Below are positions 16,582 to 25,324 of a stretch of DNA of 45,503 bases, in pieces (the first letter of the stretch is position 1; every line of letters begins with the position of its first letter). This DNA comes from Nitrosarchaeum sp. (GTDB taxonomy: Archaea; Thermoproteota; Nitrososphaeria; Nitrososphaerales; Nitrosopumilaceae). The stretch lies in the NCBI GenBank assembly GCA_021414365.1, contig JAIOOR010000001.1, positions 1 to 45,503 on the forward strand. The letters are read 5' to 3'. Below the pieces are notes generated by a model, which had not been told where the DNA came from, did no database searches, and worked only from the letters and a program-made list of their open reading frames with translations. The position numbers were made by a program, and so were the translations under genes.

Positions 16582-17842
16582 GGACAAATATAGGATCTTC
16601 TGTAAGCTTTTCAATCTCAATTTGGGATTCAGATCCATCTTGCATGTTTCGTAATACAACTTTACTTTGTTCAAGTTCTTTTGGAGCTACTATAATGCAG
16701 TATTTTGATTCAGATGCTTGTTCAATTTGTTTTTTTAGATTCTTTCCAGATAGATCAATATTAGTTGGAATATTATTTAGTCTAAGTAAAGATGTAATGC
16801 TCATTGCAACTTTTTGCATTTCTTCATTAATGTATAAAACTGAAATTCTAGTTTGTCTTATTTCTGGAATTATTCCCTGATCTTGCATTGTAAGTATAAT
16901 TCTCTCTACACCACCTGCAACACCTGTAGCTCCAATGTCTTCTCTACCAAATGCTTTTGTTAGCGAATCATATCGTCCTCCACCAGCTAATGCACCCAAT
17001 GTTGAATTTTTATCAAATACTTCAAAGACCATTCCAGAGTAATAATCCAATCCCCTGACTATACCAAAATTGATGCGAATGTTTACAACCCCTCTATTTT
17101 CCAGTGAATCAAATAGTTGTTTTAGTTCATCCCATGATTGTAATTTGGATGTATCAAGTTTTGATTCAACTTCGGAAATGGTTCCCTTAATTTGTGAAAA
17201 TTCCAGAATTTTTTCTAGTTTGTTTTCATCATATCTATCTTTGAATTCATTTAGAATTTCTTGCTTTGATTTTTTTTGTATTTTATCAATTGCTCTTAGC
17301 ATATCACCTACTAGTTGCGAATCTTTTGAATCAAATGTTTGGTTGATAAATGATTCAACTAAATTTCTGTGGTTGATATCAATTGTGATATCTTTGAGCA
17401 ATAACGAATCAAATAATCTAGATGTCAGTTCAATAATCTCAGCTTCTGATTCTAATCCTGGCTTTCCGTAAATTTCCACATCCCATTGGTGAAAATATCT
17501 ATACCGTCCTTTTTGTGGTTCATCATATCGAAATACACCACCAAATGCTGAAAATTTTGCAGGTAGTCTCATTGACTTTTGCATGGTAGCATATCTTGTC
17601 AGACCTACGGTAAAGTCAAATCTTAGTGCTACTTCTCTTTCTCCCTTATCTTTGAAATAATAGATTTCATCTTTAATTGCTGGGCCCGATTTTGTCTCCA
17701 ATACAGATAACAACTCAAGTGGAGATGGATCCACAAATGAGAACCCAAATAGGTTTGATAATTTTTTAAAATGTTCCCTAATATGCTCAATGTTTGCATT
17801 TTCCTTTTCTTCAAAGTCTTTCATTCCACGTGGTAGTTCCAA
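16562..17842 (-). CDS. hisS: Histidyl-tRNA synthetase
   Basis: The 426-residue class II synthetase starts with PRGMKDF, has motif 2 (FGGVFRYDEPQKGRYRYFHQWDVEIYG), the histidine-specific motif RGLDYYSGMVFEVF, motif 3 (GGVERIILTM) and a C-terminal anticodon-binding domain. It charges tRNA-His. It is convergent with aIF6, with a 20-nt overlap of the two 3' ends. The ATG at 17840-17842 gives the usual N-terminus. Confidence 0.95.
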   Translation of the reverse strand: MELPRGMKDFEEKENANIEHIREHFKKLSNLFGFSFVDPSPLELLSVLETKSGPAIKDEIYYFKDKGEREVALRFDFTVGLTRYATMQKSMRLPAKFSAFGGVFRYDEPQKGRYRYFHQWDVEIYGKPGLESEAEIIELTSRLFDSLLLKDITIDINHRNLVESFINQTFDSKDSQLVGDMLRAIDKIQKKSKQEILNEFKDRYDENKLEKILEFSQIKGTISEVESKLDTSKLQSWDELKQLFDSLENRGVVNIRINFGIVRGLDYYSGMVFEVFDKNSTLGALAGGGRYDSLTKAFGREDIGATGVAGGVERIILTMQDQGIIPEIRQTRISVLYINEEMQKVAMSITSLLRLNNIPTNIDLSGKNLKKQIEQASESKYCIIVAPKELEQSKVVLRNMQDGSESQIEIEKLTEDPIFVLNLEKP

Positions 17843-18235
17843 GATGATAGATGTTTAGTCGGTTGTGATTTAGATATTTCTGTAATAACTATGCAGAACT
17901 AGGCAGTTTTTTAAAAAACATCTGATCGATTCTATGCCAATCAAAATGACAAAACTAATAATGATTAAAATGCCATTAATGTATTTTTATTTTTAAAACA
18001 TATTTTGTAATATTTGAAAAGTTGGATTGATGTGAATACTTTATATTATAATATTAATTTCATATACTTGACATAAGGAAGATGTCATTTCAATTAATCG
18101 CAAATTCCTTGACAAGTCATCTTCCTTATGTTTAAGAATTACAGTAGATGGAAAATTTACTGTAAAGCAACAAATTTGAAAAATTAAGTTCAAAAACCAT
18201 CTAAATTAATAATTAGCGAGATTTCAAAAACATAG
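17843..18235. other. Long intergenic region with promoter-like A/T box and a large inverted repeat
   Basis: No gene is supported here. A TATA-rich stretch (about 18042-18058) is followed some 25 nt later by the inverted repeat at 18071-18131. The region is either a long 5' leader for the archease gene or a separate small RNA gene. Confidence 0.5.
18071..18131. repeat. Perfect 14-bp inverted repeat (stem-loop)
   Basis: ACATAAGGAAGATG at 18071-18084 is matched by its exact complement CATCTTCCTTATGT at 18118-18131, with a 33-nt loop that contains a further TGTCA/TGACA pair overlapping the stem base. Such a perfect stem is unusual in this AT-rich DNA and sits where a transcript from the upstream A/T box would start. 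Confidence 0.75.
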
Positions 18236-18652
18236 TTGAGTTACAAATTCTTAGATCATACAACTGATGCATTCATCGAGGTAACTGCAAAAGATCTCAA
18301 AGAGGCATTGTTAGTCACAGCAAATGCAGTGATAAACATCACATTAGATCAAGATAAAGTTGAAGAAAAAGAACAAAAAGAAATCATTGCCAAAGGAAAA
18401 GATCTCAGATATCTTTTATTTAGTTGGCTAGAAGAAATTACATTTGTCCTCATCACTGAAGGCTTTGCAATCAAAAGAATAGAGCTTGAAATTCAAGAAA
18501 ACAATGGTTACAAAATCATAGCCAAAGCACATGGTGAACCACTTGATTTTTCAAAACACAATTTTAAGGTAGAAATCAAAGCTCCTACATTCTATGAGAT
18601 GAAAATTGAGCAAAATAATGGTGTGTTTATGAGGTTTTTACTTGATCTTTGA
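18236..18652 (+). CDS. Archease
   Basis: The 138-residue protein starts at TTG 18236 and has the archease signature: YKFLDHTTDAFIEV at the N-terminus (FLDHTaD), a central RYLLFSWLEEITFVL helix, and KAPTFYEMKIE near the C-terminus where the family has KAxTYH. Archease activates the RNA ligase RtcB, which joins tRNA halves after intron removal; rtcB is not in this window. The final His of the KAxTYH motif is Glu here. An unusually long (roughly 160 nt) possible leader with a stem-loop lies upstream. Confidence 0.88.
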   Translation: MSYKFLDHTTDAFIEVTAKDLKEALLVTANAVINITLDQDKVEEKEQKEIIAKGKDLRYLLFSWLEEITFVLITEGFAIKRIELEIQENNGYKIIAKAHGEPLDFSKHNFKVEIKAPTFYEMKIEQNNGVFMRFLLDL

Positions 18653-18731
18653 ATTTAGTGAAATTTTATTATCAAATTAATAGAACAATTTATCCGTGTT
18701 TTTTAAAAGCAAATGTATTTTATTTCATAAT

Positions 18732-20070
18732 ATGCACATAAAATTAGGTATAGTTGCAGCCCTTACTGTTTGTACAGTATTTGCGTTGATGATTGTACCA
18801 ACTTATGCAGATGTTACTTCTATTTCCATGAAAAAAAGTTTTTACACTATTGATGAATTAATATCATTTTTTGGAACTGAAAGTGATGGAAATTCAGTAA
18901 TTAACATTGTAGTAAGAGATCCAAATGGAAAGGCAACATTACTTGGAGGTTTTTCAGATTCTGATGGAAACTATGAGACGATTCCAAAAACTGTAAAAAG
19001 TGTTTTTTCAGTAAATGGAATTTATAATGTGACCGCATTTACCGATAAAATTGAAAATAGTAAATCCATGCAGGTAGAATTTAATGGAGATCGAGTTGAT
19101 CTAATTCCAGATTTTGTGTTAACACTTAATTCAATTTCAGATAAAACAGTTGAAGCAAAAAAGACATTAGTATTTACTGCTACAGTAGCTGATTCAGTAG
19201 TAGATGTAGTATTCAGCCTTGAAAATGCACCTGTAGGTGCATCCATCAATAGTGAAACAGGACAATTTACATGGACTCCAACAGAATCTCAAGGTTCTGG
19301 TTCATATCTTGTTGATGTTATAGTGCAAAAAGGAACATTAGAAGATAGGCAAACTGTAAAGATCACCGTAACAAAGCCTGTGGTTGTACAACCAGAACCT
19401 ACACCAACTCCCACACCAGTACCAGAGCCTCAACCAACACCAGAACCAACTAAAGAACTGGGAATTGCATCATTTGTGGATCCAACAAAAGATCCGCAAT
19501 CTTATGTTGATAGATACAACAACGAACCAACTTACAAAATCAATTTATGAGGCAGTTGGATTAGTAGAACCAGAAAGTACAAAGCCTGAAACTACAAAAC
19601 CAGAAACTACAGAATCTGAAATTGGGCAATGTGGTCCAGGAACAACACTAGTTGGTGATACCTGTGAAGTTGTAGAGAATACTCAGAAGGGCGGCGGATG
19701 CCTAATTGCTACTGCAGCATATGGCTCTGAGATGGCACCTCAGGTACAATTTCTCAGAGAAATCAGAGATAGTAAAGTAATGAGTACTACATCAGGTGTT
19801 TCATTTATGACTGCATTCAACAGTTTCTATTACTCTTTTTCACCAACAGTAGCCGATTTAGAAAGAGAGAATCCAGTGTTCAAAGAGGTTGTAAAAATTG
19901 GAATCACTCCAATGTTGTCATCACTTTCAATCATGTCTGCAGCTGATTCTGAACAAGAGATTATAACATATGGAATTGGAGTAATTTTGATGAATGCTGG
20001 AATGTATTTTGTAGCGCCAGTTATGATAGTTTACAGTATTAAAAAGGCAAAAACACGACTAAGTTTTTAA
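18732..20070 (+). pseudogene. Secreted Ig-like/CFI-box protein, interrupted by a +1 frameshift
   Basis: From ATG 18732 there is a signal peptide (KLGIVAALTVCTVFALMIVPTYAD), a beta-rich domain, an Ig/cadherin-like domain (near 130-215, with INSETGQFTWTP), a Pro/Thr linker and SYVDRYNNEPTYK, then a stop at 19548-19550. The next frame continues with SIYEAVGLVEPE, the CFI-type box GGGCLIATAAYGS and a C-terminal hydrophobic helix. Removing one A from the run at 19536-19539 joins the two. The C-terminal 120 residues closely match those of the intact gene at 31389. It is likely a cell-surface protein; whether it is a sequencing error, a young pseudogene or a real shift site is open. Confidence 0.75.
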
Positions 20071-20093
20071 TCATAATGTGTAATTACGCTAAC

Positions 20094-20240
20094 ATGGGTA
20101 AACTTAGTAGAAACCTCAGAATTTGTGGCGATTGTGGGATAGTTTACACCTCTGTAAGTATGACAAAATACATTGATGCATGTCCAATATGCAAATCAAA
20201 AAGATATGAGTCTATGCCAATAAAATCAGATACAGATTGA
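20094..20240 (+). CDS. Small zinc-ribbon protein (48 aa)
   Basis: An ATG at 20094 opens 48 codons with two cysteine pairs, CGDC near residue 11 and CPIC near residue 30, the spacing of a rubredoxin-like zinc ribbon. The remaining residues are basic (GKLSRNLR, KSKRYES). Function is unknown; such mini-ribbons often bind nucleic acid or assist larger complexes. It lies between the CFI-box gene and thioredoxin on the same strand. Confidence 0.7.
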   Translation: MGKLSRNLRICGDCGIVYTSVSMTKYIDACPICKSKRYESMPIKSDTD

Positions 20241-20325
20241 AAAATATTATTGAAAAATATTATAGAAAATTATTTGGAAAGTATCTAACATAGATTTTTT
20301 AATAGAATCAACCTTTTTGGAATTA

Positions 20326-20727
20326 TTGTCAGATGATCCAGAAATTGAAAAGATAAAACAAAGAAAACTTGAAGAAATGATTAGACAACAAAATCAGCCT
20401 CAGATCAAACCAGGAATAATTGATTTGGATAATACAAATTTTACCGAGATAATTTCTGCTGAGAATCCAACATTGGTTGACTTTTGGGCAGAATGGTGTG
20501 GTCCATGTAAAATGATGCATCCAGTATTTGAGAGTCTTTCAAGTAAATATCCAAAAATAAAATTTGCGCGGGTTAATGTTGATCAAAATCAAAACATTGC
20601 AATGAGATTTGCAGTGCAATCAATTCCAATGTTTATCATGTTCAAATCAGGACAAATTGTAGATAAGATGATGGGTGCTGTAGGTGCACCTGGAATTCAC
20701 ATGATTTGTAAAAAACATTCAAACTAG
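20326..20727 (+). CDS. Thioredoxin with a charged N-terminal extension
   Basis: The active site WCGPC (EWCGPCKMMHPV) and the cis-Pro segment QSIPMFIMFKSG identify thioredoxin, a cytoplasmic disulfide reductase. The product is 133 residues from TTG 20326; another TTG lies 9 nt upstream. The A/T box TTTTTAAT at 20296-20303 is about 26 nt before 20326 and favours that start for a leaderless mRNA. The first 25 residues (SDDPEIEKIKQRKLEEMI) are a charged helix outside the thioredoxin fold and resemble the N-terminus of PDCD5 proteins. The 3' end overlaps infB by 4 nt. Confidence 0.9.
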   Translation: MSDDPEIEKIKQRKLEEMIRQQNQPQIKPGIIDLDNTNFTEIISAENPTLVDFWAEWCGPCKMMHPVFESLSSKYPKIKFARVNVDQNQNIAMRFAVQSIPMFIMFKSGQIVDKMMGAVGAPGIHMICKKHSN

Positions 20728-22505
20728 TAAGCATAGGCTGCATCCTTGTTTCGTTGAATTTCTATAATTTTATTTAGAATTTCTTGCTCCTCGGAGCTAA
20801 GCTTGTACATGAATTTTGCCAAAAGTTGTTTGGCTTCATGTGATGGAGGGAATGTGTAAAATTCTTCCTCTTCAAAAATATGTCTACCAATCGTTATACC
20901 TTGAACAGAACATGCAACTTCTTGTCCTGCTCTAGCAGAAGTTACAGTTTTTTTATCAAGTTGAAGTTGATGTACCACTCCAATTTTTTTTCCATCTTTG
21001 TTCATGAAAGGAACTTTTTGTTTTAATGTTCCAACATCAATTTTAATTCCAAATACGGCAGGATCGGTATTTCTAAAAACATAACCTTTGAGAAATGTAA
21101 ATTTGGAAATTGGGGTTAATTCAGCAAAAATTGCATCTTCTTCGTTAGCTGTATCTTCACTTACCCAAGCATTGTAATTATCAATTAGACTGTAAATGAT
21201 ATTGTCTTCAAAAATTTTGATATGGCCACTTTCTGATTCTTCTTTTGCATCTGGAAGTATTTTGACATTAAAGGCCAAGATTATGCCTAAATGCCGGTCA
21301 TTTTCTTTGATTGCTCTTGCCTCCATGATATCACGACGATTTACAGGCCCAATGTCTGCTTTAGATATTGGCACTTGAGAGCGTCTTAACATCTCAACTA
21401 TTGCCTCAAGTGAGCCTATAGTATCACATTTTAAAACAACACCATTGGTTTCTGTGTCAATAAACACAGATTTCATTTCAGATTCAATTAATTTGATATA
21501 TTTTGGAATATCGGATTCATTAGATACAACATAAAGTGTACTGCCAGGTAAAACTCCTTCAAGATCAGGTGATGCAATTTTGAGTCCTGCTGCTGCATCC
21601 ACACTTTGAACAGGTTTGAATTTGTCACGAGGATCCCTCATTTCATCAAGGGGTTTTGGTAAAAGAATTGCTTTTGGTTTTGTTACAATTACTGAATCCC
21701 TTTTTGCAACTACTATGGTGTCAGTTTTTTTAATACTACCATCAATCAAAATAATGTTTGCTGTATGACCCAACCCAATTTCTTCATTTACTTCAAGTAC
21801 AATTCCTCTTGATTCTTTTTCTTTCTGATCTAATCTTTTTTGTAGATATTGTTGGGTTAATCCAACTAGTACTGCAAGTAATTCAGGGATTCCAACTCCA
21901 GACCTTGCAGAGATTGGCACAATCGCAATTTCAGATTTAAAATCTTTAACTCGATAAAATGCTTCTGATTGATATCCCAAAATAGACAAAGTTCCCACTA
22001 CATCATAGATTTTTTGATCAAGGTCAGTTTGAATAAAAGCATCTTGTTCTTTGATTGCTTGTGAGATAAATTTTGTATCAGACTTTCGCCATCCAGATAT
22101 TTGATCACATTTGTTTAGTGCAACAACAAATGGAACTTTTCTACTCTGTAGAATTTTTAGACTCTCATTTGTTTGTGGTTGAAATCCTCTGTTAACATCG
22201 ACTACAAGTATTGCAATATCTGCAGCAGATCCACCTCTTGCTCTAAGATTAGTAAAAACTTCGTGTCCAGGTGTATCAATTACTAAAAGTCCTGGAACTT
22301 GATTCTCTGATTCTTGTAACTTTTTATACAGCTGGCCACATGTTTCTTTGATTGTTTCAGTTGGAAGAAAACTGGCACCAATATGCTGAGTAATTCCTCC
22401 AGCTTCTCTACCTTGAACTCCAGTACCTCTAATTCTATCTAAGAGAGATGTTTTACCAGAATCTACGTGACCAAGAACTACCACTATGGGTTGACGAATT
22501 TGCAA
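20724..22505 (-). CDS. infB: Translation initiation factor aIF5B (IF-2)
   Basis: The 593-residue GTPase has GHVDSGKTSLLD (G1), DTPGHEVF (G3), NKCD (G4) and SARSGVG (G5), followed by the beta-barrel, domain III and the C-terminal eIF5B domain with the long linking helix. It promotes ribosomal subunit joining and initiator tRNA positioning. It is the last gene of the rpl7ae-rps28e-rpl24e-ndk-infB operon, starting at a TTG 5 nt after ndk's stop. There is no N-terminal extension, as in other archaea. Confidence 0.96.
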   Translation of the reverse strand: MQIRQPIVVVLGHVDSGKTSLLDRIRGTGVQGREAGGITQHIGASFLPTETIKETCGQLYKKLQESENQVPGLLVIDTPGHEVFTNLRARGGSAADIAILVVDVNRGFQPQTNESLKILQSRKVPFVVALNKCDQISGWRKSDTKFISQAIKEQDAFIQTDLDQKIYDVVGTLSILGYQSEAFYRVKDFKSEIAIVPISARSGVGIPELLAVLVGLTQQYLQKRLDQKEKESRGIVLEVNEEIGLGHTANIILIDGSIKKTDTIVVAKRDSVIVTKPKAILLPKPLDEMRDPRDKFKPVQSVDAAAGLKIASPDLEGVLPGSTLYVVSNESDIPKYIKLIESEMKSVFIDTETNGVVLKCDTIGSLEAIVEMLRRSQVPISKADIGPVNRRDIMEARAIKENDRHLGIILAFNVKILPDAKEESESGHIKIFEDNIIYSLIDNYNAWVSEDTANEEDAIFAELTPISKFTFLKGYVFRNTDPAVFGIKIDVGTLKQKVPFMNKDGKKIGVVHQLQLDKKTVTSARAGQEVACSVQGITIGRHIFEEEEFYTFPPSHEAKQLLAKFMYKLSSEEQEILNKIIEIQRNKDAAYAY

Positions 22506-22510
22506 TCAGA

Positions 22511-22912
22511 TCACTCAAATGCTACCCTCGATTCGTGAACAAAACTTTCTTGTGAATCAGATGCATGAATGATATTGTCACTAAATCCTAGCCCAAAATC
22601 TCCTCGGATAGAACCAGGTGCTGCCTCAAATGATTTAGTAGATCCAATCATAATTCTAGTAGTTGCAATTGCATTGTTTCCCTCAATGATTGCTGCTACT
22701 ACAGGACCAGATGTGATAAATGATGTGAGTTCACCAAAAAATGGTTTGTCTTTATGTACACCATAGAAATTTTCAGCTTGCTTTTGTGTAAACATAAACA
22801 TTTTTAATTTTAAAAGTTTGAATCCCTTTCTTTCAAATCTTGCAATAACTTCACCAGTAAGTTTTCTTGCTACTGCATCAGGCTTTACAATGAAAAGAGT
22901 TTGTTCAGTCAA
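22511..22912 (-). CDS. ndk: Nucleoside diphosphate kinase
   Basis: The 133-residue protein has the full NDK pattern: TLFIVKPDAVARKLTGEVI, the KPFFGELTSFI segment, GPVVAAIIEG, and the catalytic histidine loop NIIHASDSQES (H of IIHASD). It balances NTP pools by phosphate transfer from ATP. It is 2 nt from rpl24e in the ribosomal operon. Confidence 0.97.
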   Translation of the reverse strand: MTEQTLFIVKPDAVARKLTGEVIARFERKGFKLLKLKMFMFTQKQAENFYGVHKDKPFFGELTSFITSGPVVAAIIEGNNAIATTRIMIGSTKSFEAAPGSIRGDFGLGFSDNIIHASDSQESFVHESRVAFE

Positions 22913-22914
22913 TT

Positions 22915-23118
22915 TTATTTCTTGTGTTGAATTCCGCCCTTAACGTATTTTTTGGTCCATTTTAATTTTCTTGGATCACGTTTCAATTCTAGTGCATTTT
23001 TCTTGCATTTTGCTGAACAAAACCATAAAACAGTTCCATCATTTTTTGCAAGCATTGTACCTGAACCTTTTGCAACAGGTCTAGCACAAAAACTGCAGGG
23101 TTTAACTAAAAGACTCAT
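22915..23118 (-). CDS. rpl24e: Ribosomal protein L24e
   Basis: The 67-residue protein has the L24e zinc motif: PCSFCARPV followed by WFCSAKCKKNALEL, then the basic KRDPRKLKWTKKY. It belongs to the large subunit. Its place between rps28e and ndk is the conserved archaeal order. Confidence 0.96.
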   Translation of the reverse strand: MSLLVKPCSFCARPVAKGSGTMLAKNDGTVLWFCSAKCKKNALELKRDPRKLKWTKKYVKGGIQHKK

Positions 23119-23127
23119 CTATTTCAC

Positions 23128-23340
23128 CTAATGAATTTTCTTTGCTTCTCTTTCTGTTTCTCTTAGCATTAGAATTTCTCCAATTCTAACAGAACCTTTT
23201 ACATTTCTAGTAAGGATTCTGCCTTTATCTTTACCAGAAAGAACTTTGACTCTAACTTGAATAACTTCGCCAGCAATACCAGTTCTGCCAACAATTTGAA
23301 TAATTTCAGATTGAGTTACGTCGTCAGTTGTAGTACTCAT
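23128..23340 (-). CDS. rps28e: Ribosomal protein S28e
   Basis: The 70-residue protein has the OB-fold of S28e with [20 protein letters not shown] and the C-terminal [14 protein letters not shown], both diagnostic. It is a small-subunit protein. Its ATG overlaps the stop of rpl7ae by 4 nt. Confidence 0.97.
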   Translation of the reverse strand: MSTTTDDVTQSEIIQIVGRTGIAGEVIQVRVKVLSGKDKGRILTRNVKGSVRIGEILMLRETEREAKKIH

Positions 23341-23723
23341 TTGCTAGTCTTTCCACCTTTAATTTTAGCAATTGCTGAGACAACTTGATCAACTATGTGT
23401 TGTGCATCACCAGCGTCTAAAATTGCTGCAGCGGCAGAAGTAATGTCAATGCCCAAAGATTTTCCTAATTCTGCTTTGCTTGGAACAAATGCATATGCTG
23501 CACCCTGTTCTTCACATAGAATTGGAAGATGGGCAACTACCTCTGGTGGTTCAACATCTTCAGCGATAACGATAAGTTTGCTTGTTCCTCGTTCAATTGC
23601 CTTTGTGGCTTCATTGGTTCCTTTCTTTACTTTACCACTGGTAGATGCGACTCTAACAGCCTCCAAGATTGGATTTACGAGTTCTTCAGGCGTCTCAAAT
23701 TTTACATAATAAGCTTTACCCAT
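23337..23723 (-). CDS. rpl7ae: Ribosomal protein L7Ae (K-turn RNA-binding)
   Basis: The 128-residue protein shows the L7Ae core: [18 protein letters not shown] (RNA-contacting), [24 protein letters not shown] and [16 protein letters not shown]. It binds kink-turns in 23S rRNA, C/D and H/ACA guide RNAs and RNase P RNA. It is the first gene of the operon that ends in infB. Confidence 0.97.
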   Translation of the reverse strand: MGKAYYVKFETPEELVNPILEAVRVASTSGKVKKGTNEATKAIERGTSKLIVIAEDVEPPEVVAHLPILCEEQGAAYAFVPSKAELGKSLGIDITSAAAAILDAGDAQHIVDQVVSAIAKIKGGKTSK

Positions 23724-23764
23724 ACTATGTCACCCTTTAGGGATCATTCTCCATTCCAATCATG

Positions 23765-25135
23765 TTAAGGATTGGTTTTAAAAGTGTTGTCGGAAATGAT
23801 GGACCTGGCTTTTTGTATGTATTTTAACATCAAAGCATCTAGTTTTTGCTGACTTTCGGCTTCTCCATATATTCTAATGATTGGTTCAGTACCACTTGGT
23901 CTAATCATTACCCAGTTTTTTGGATCACTTGTAATTTTGATACCATCTGTAGTATCAGAACTTGTGAATTCTTTTTTTAGGGATTGTATTAGTTTTTTAG
24001 AATTTTCTTGAGAACAAGAAACTTTGTCTTTTGTTGTAAACGAAGGTGGAAGACTAGAAGTTTCTTCAGACAATGGTTTTTGATTAGTAGCCAAAAGTTC
24101 CAACATTAAAGCCAAAGTCATACATCCGTCTCTTACCTGATTATGTTTTCCAAACATAAATCCACCATTTTCTTCAAAACCAATTAATGCGTTTGTTGGA
24201 ACCATTTTTCTTGAAACTTCAACACTTCCAACTTTGGTTCGAATTACTTGAGAATTAAATTCATTTGCAACAAGTTCTATACTTGAACCAGAATTCAAAC
24301 AAGTAACAACTAAAGAGTTTGGATTTTTTTGTAAAATGAATCTTGTGAGAACAAGTGCTGATTTGTCACCACTGAGTATCTCACCGTTGTTATCACAGAA
24401 AATACTTCGATCACCGTCACCATCAAATGCAATTCCAAGATCAGCATTATTTTTTTGAACAGTTTTTGAAAGCTCTGAAAGATTTTGTGGTGTTGGTTCT
24501 GAACCACGTCCAGGAAACAAACCATTAATTTTTTCATTAATCAATATTGTTTCACAACCAATAGATTTACAAAATGTAGGTGCAGTTACTGCCTGTGCTC
24601 CATTTCCTAAATCCAAAACAACTTTGAGATTTTTGGATTTTATTTTTTGAGAATCTACTTGAGATATTACACCATTTACATAAATATCGATTGCTTTATC
24701 TTCTTTTCCAGTGATTCCCCATTTAGAAGGATTTTTTATCCAATTTTTTTTTAGAAATATATCTTCAATTATCAATTCATCTTCTCGTGAAATTTCTACA
24801 CCATCTTTTGCAACAGGTTTAATGCCATTGTATTGTGGTGGATTATGAGATGCTGTAATCATTATTCCTCCAGAGTAACCAAGTTTTTTTACAGCATATT
24901 CTAGACAAGGGGTTGGCACAAGTCCTGCATTATTACAATCAATCCCAGCATAATTTAATGCAGAACAGACAACTTTTGAAATTATTGGACTTGATTCTCT
25001 TCCATCATATCCAACCAATATTGGTCCTTTTTTGAAATATGTTGCAATTGCTAATGTCATATCATGTACAAATTCTAATGTAAAATCTTCAGAAAAGACT
25101 CCGCGTATTCCATTAGTTCCAAAAAATTTCGCCAT
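23765..25135 (-). CDS. Phosphohexomutase (phosphoglucosamine mutase/phosphomannomutase)
   Basis: The 456-residue protein from ATG 25133-25135 (a TTG 12 nt upstream would add four residues) opens with the typical FFGTNGIRG. It has the phosphoserine loop ITASHNPPQYNGIK near 95, the metal site FDGDGDRS near 240, the sugar-binding GFEENGGFMF near 322 and the phosphate-binding RPSGTEPIIRIY near 415. It interconverts hexose 1- and 6-phosphates and feeds nucleotide sugars. GlmM-like activity is most likely, but mannose or glucose specificity cannot be excluded. It lies 41 nt upstream of rpl7ae on the same strand. Confidence 0.9.
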   Translation of the reverse strand: MAKFFGTNGIRGVFSEDFTLEFVHDMTLAIATYFKKGPILVGYDGRESSPIISKVVCSALNYAGIDCNNAGLVPTPCLEYAVKKLGYSGGIMITASHNPPQYNGIKPVAKDGVEISREDELIIEDIFLKKNWIKNPSKWGITGKEDKAIDIYVNGVISQVDSQKIKSKNLKVVLDLGNGAQAVTAPTFCKSIGCETILINEKINGLFPGRGSEPTPQNLSELSKTVQKNNADLGIAFDGDGDRSIFCDNNGEILSGDKSALVLTRFILQKNPNSLVVTCLNSGSSIELVANEFNSQVIRTKVGSVEVSRKMVPTNALIGFEENGGFMFGKHNQVRDGCMTLALMLELLATNQKPLSEETSSLPPSFTTKDKVSCSQENSKKLIQSLKKEFTSSDTTDGIKITSDPKNWVMIRPSGTEPIIRIYGEAESQQKLDALMLKYIQKARSIISDNTFKTNP

Positions 25136-25182
25136 GATTCTCTTCAATAATAGATAAATTTGTGTTTAATGGCAAGTCCGAT

Positions 25183-25267
25183 GCGGGAGTCGCCCAGCCT
25201 GGTCAAAGGCGTAGGGCTTAGGACCCTATCTCTTAGGAGTTCGTGGGTTCAAATCCCACCTCCCGCA
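25183..25267 (+). tRNA. tRNA-Leu (anticodon TAG)
   Basis: An 85-nt class II tRNA: acceptor GCGGGAG/CTCCCGC, anticodon stem TAGGG/CCCTA with loop CTTAGGA (anticodon TAG), a long variable arm, T-arm GTGGGTTCAAATCCCAC and discriminator A, as expected for leucine. There is no intron. Confidence 0.95.
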
Positions 25268-25324
25268 TTAGTTGTAAATTTCTGTGAATGATTAATAATG
25301 AGAAAATAGTGATCAAAAAAAGTT

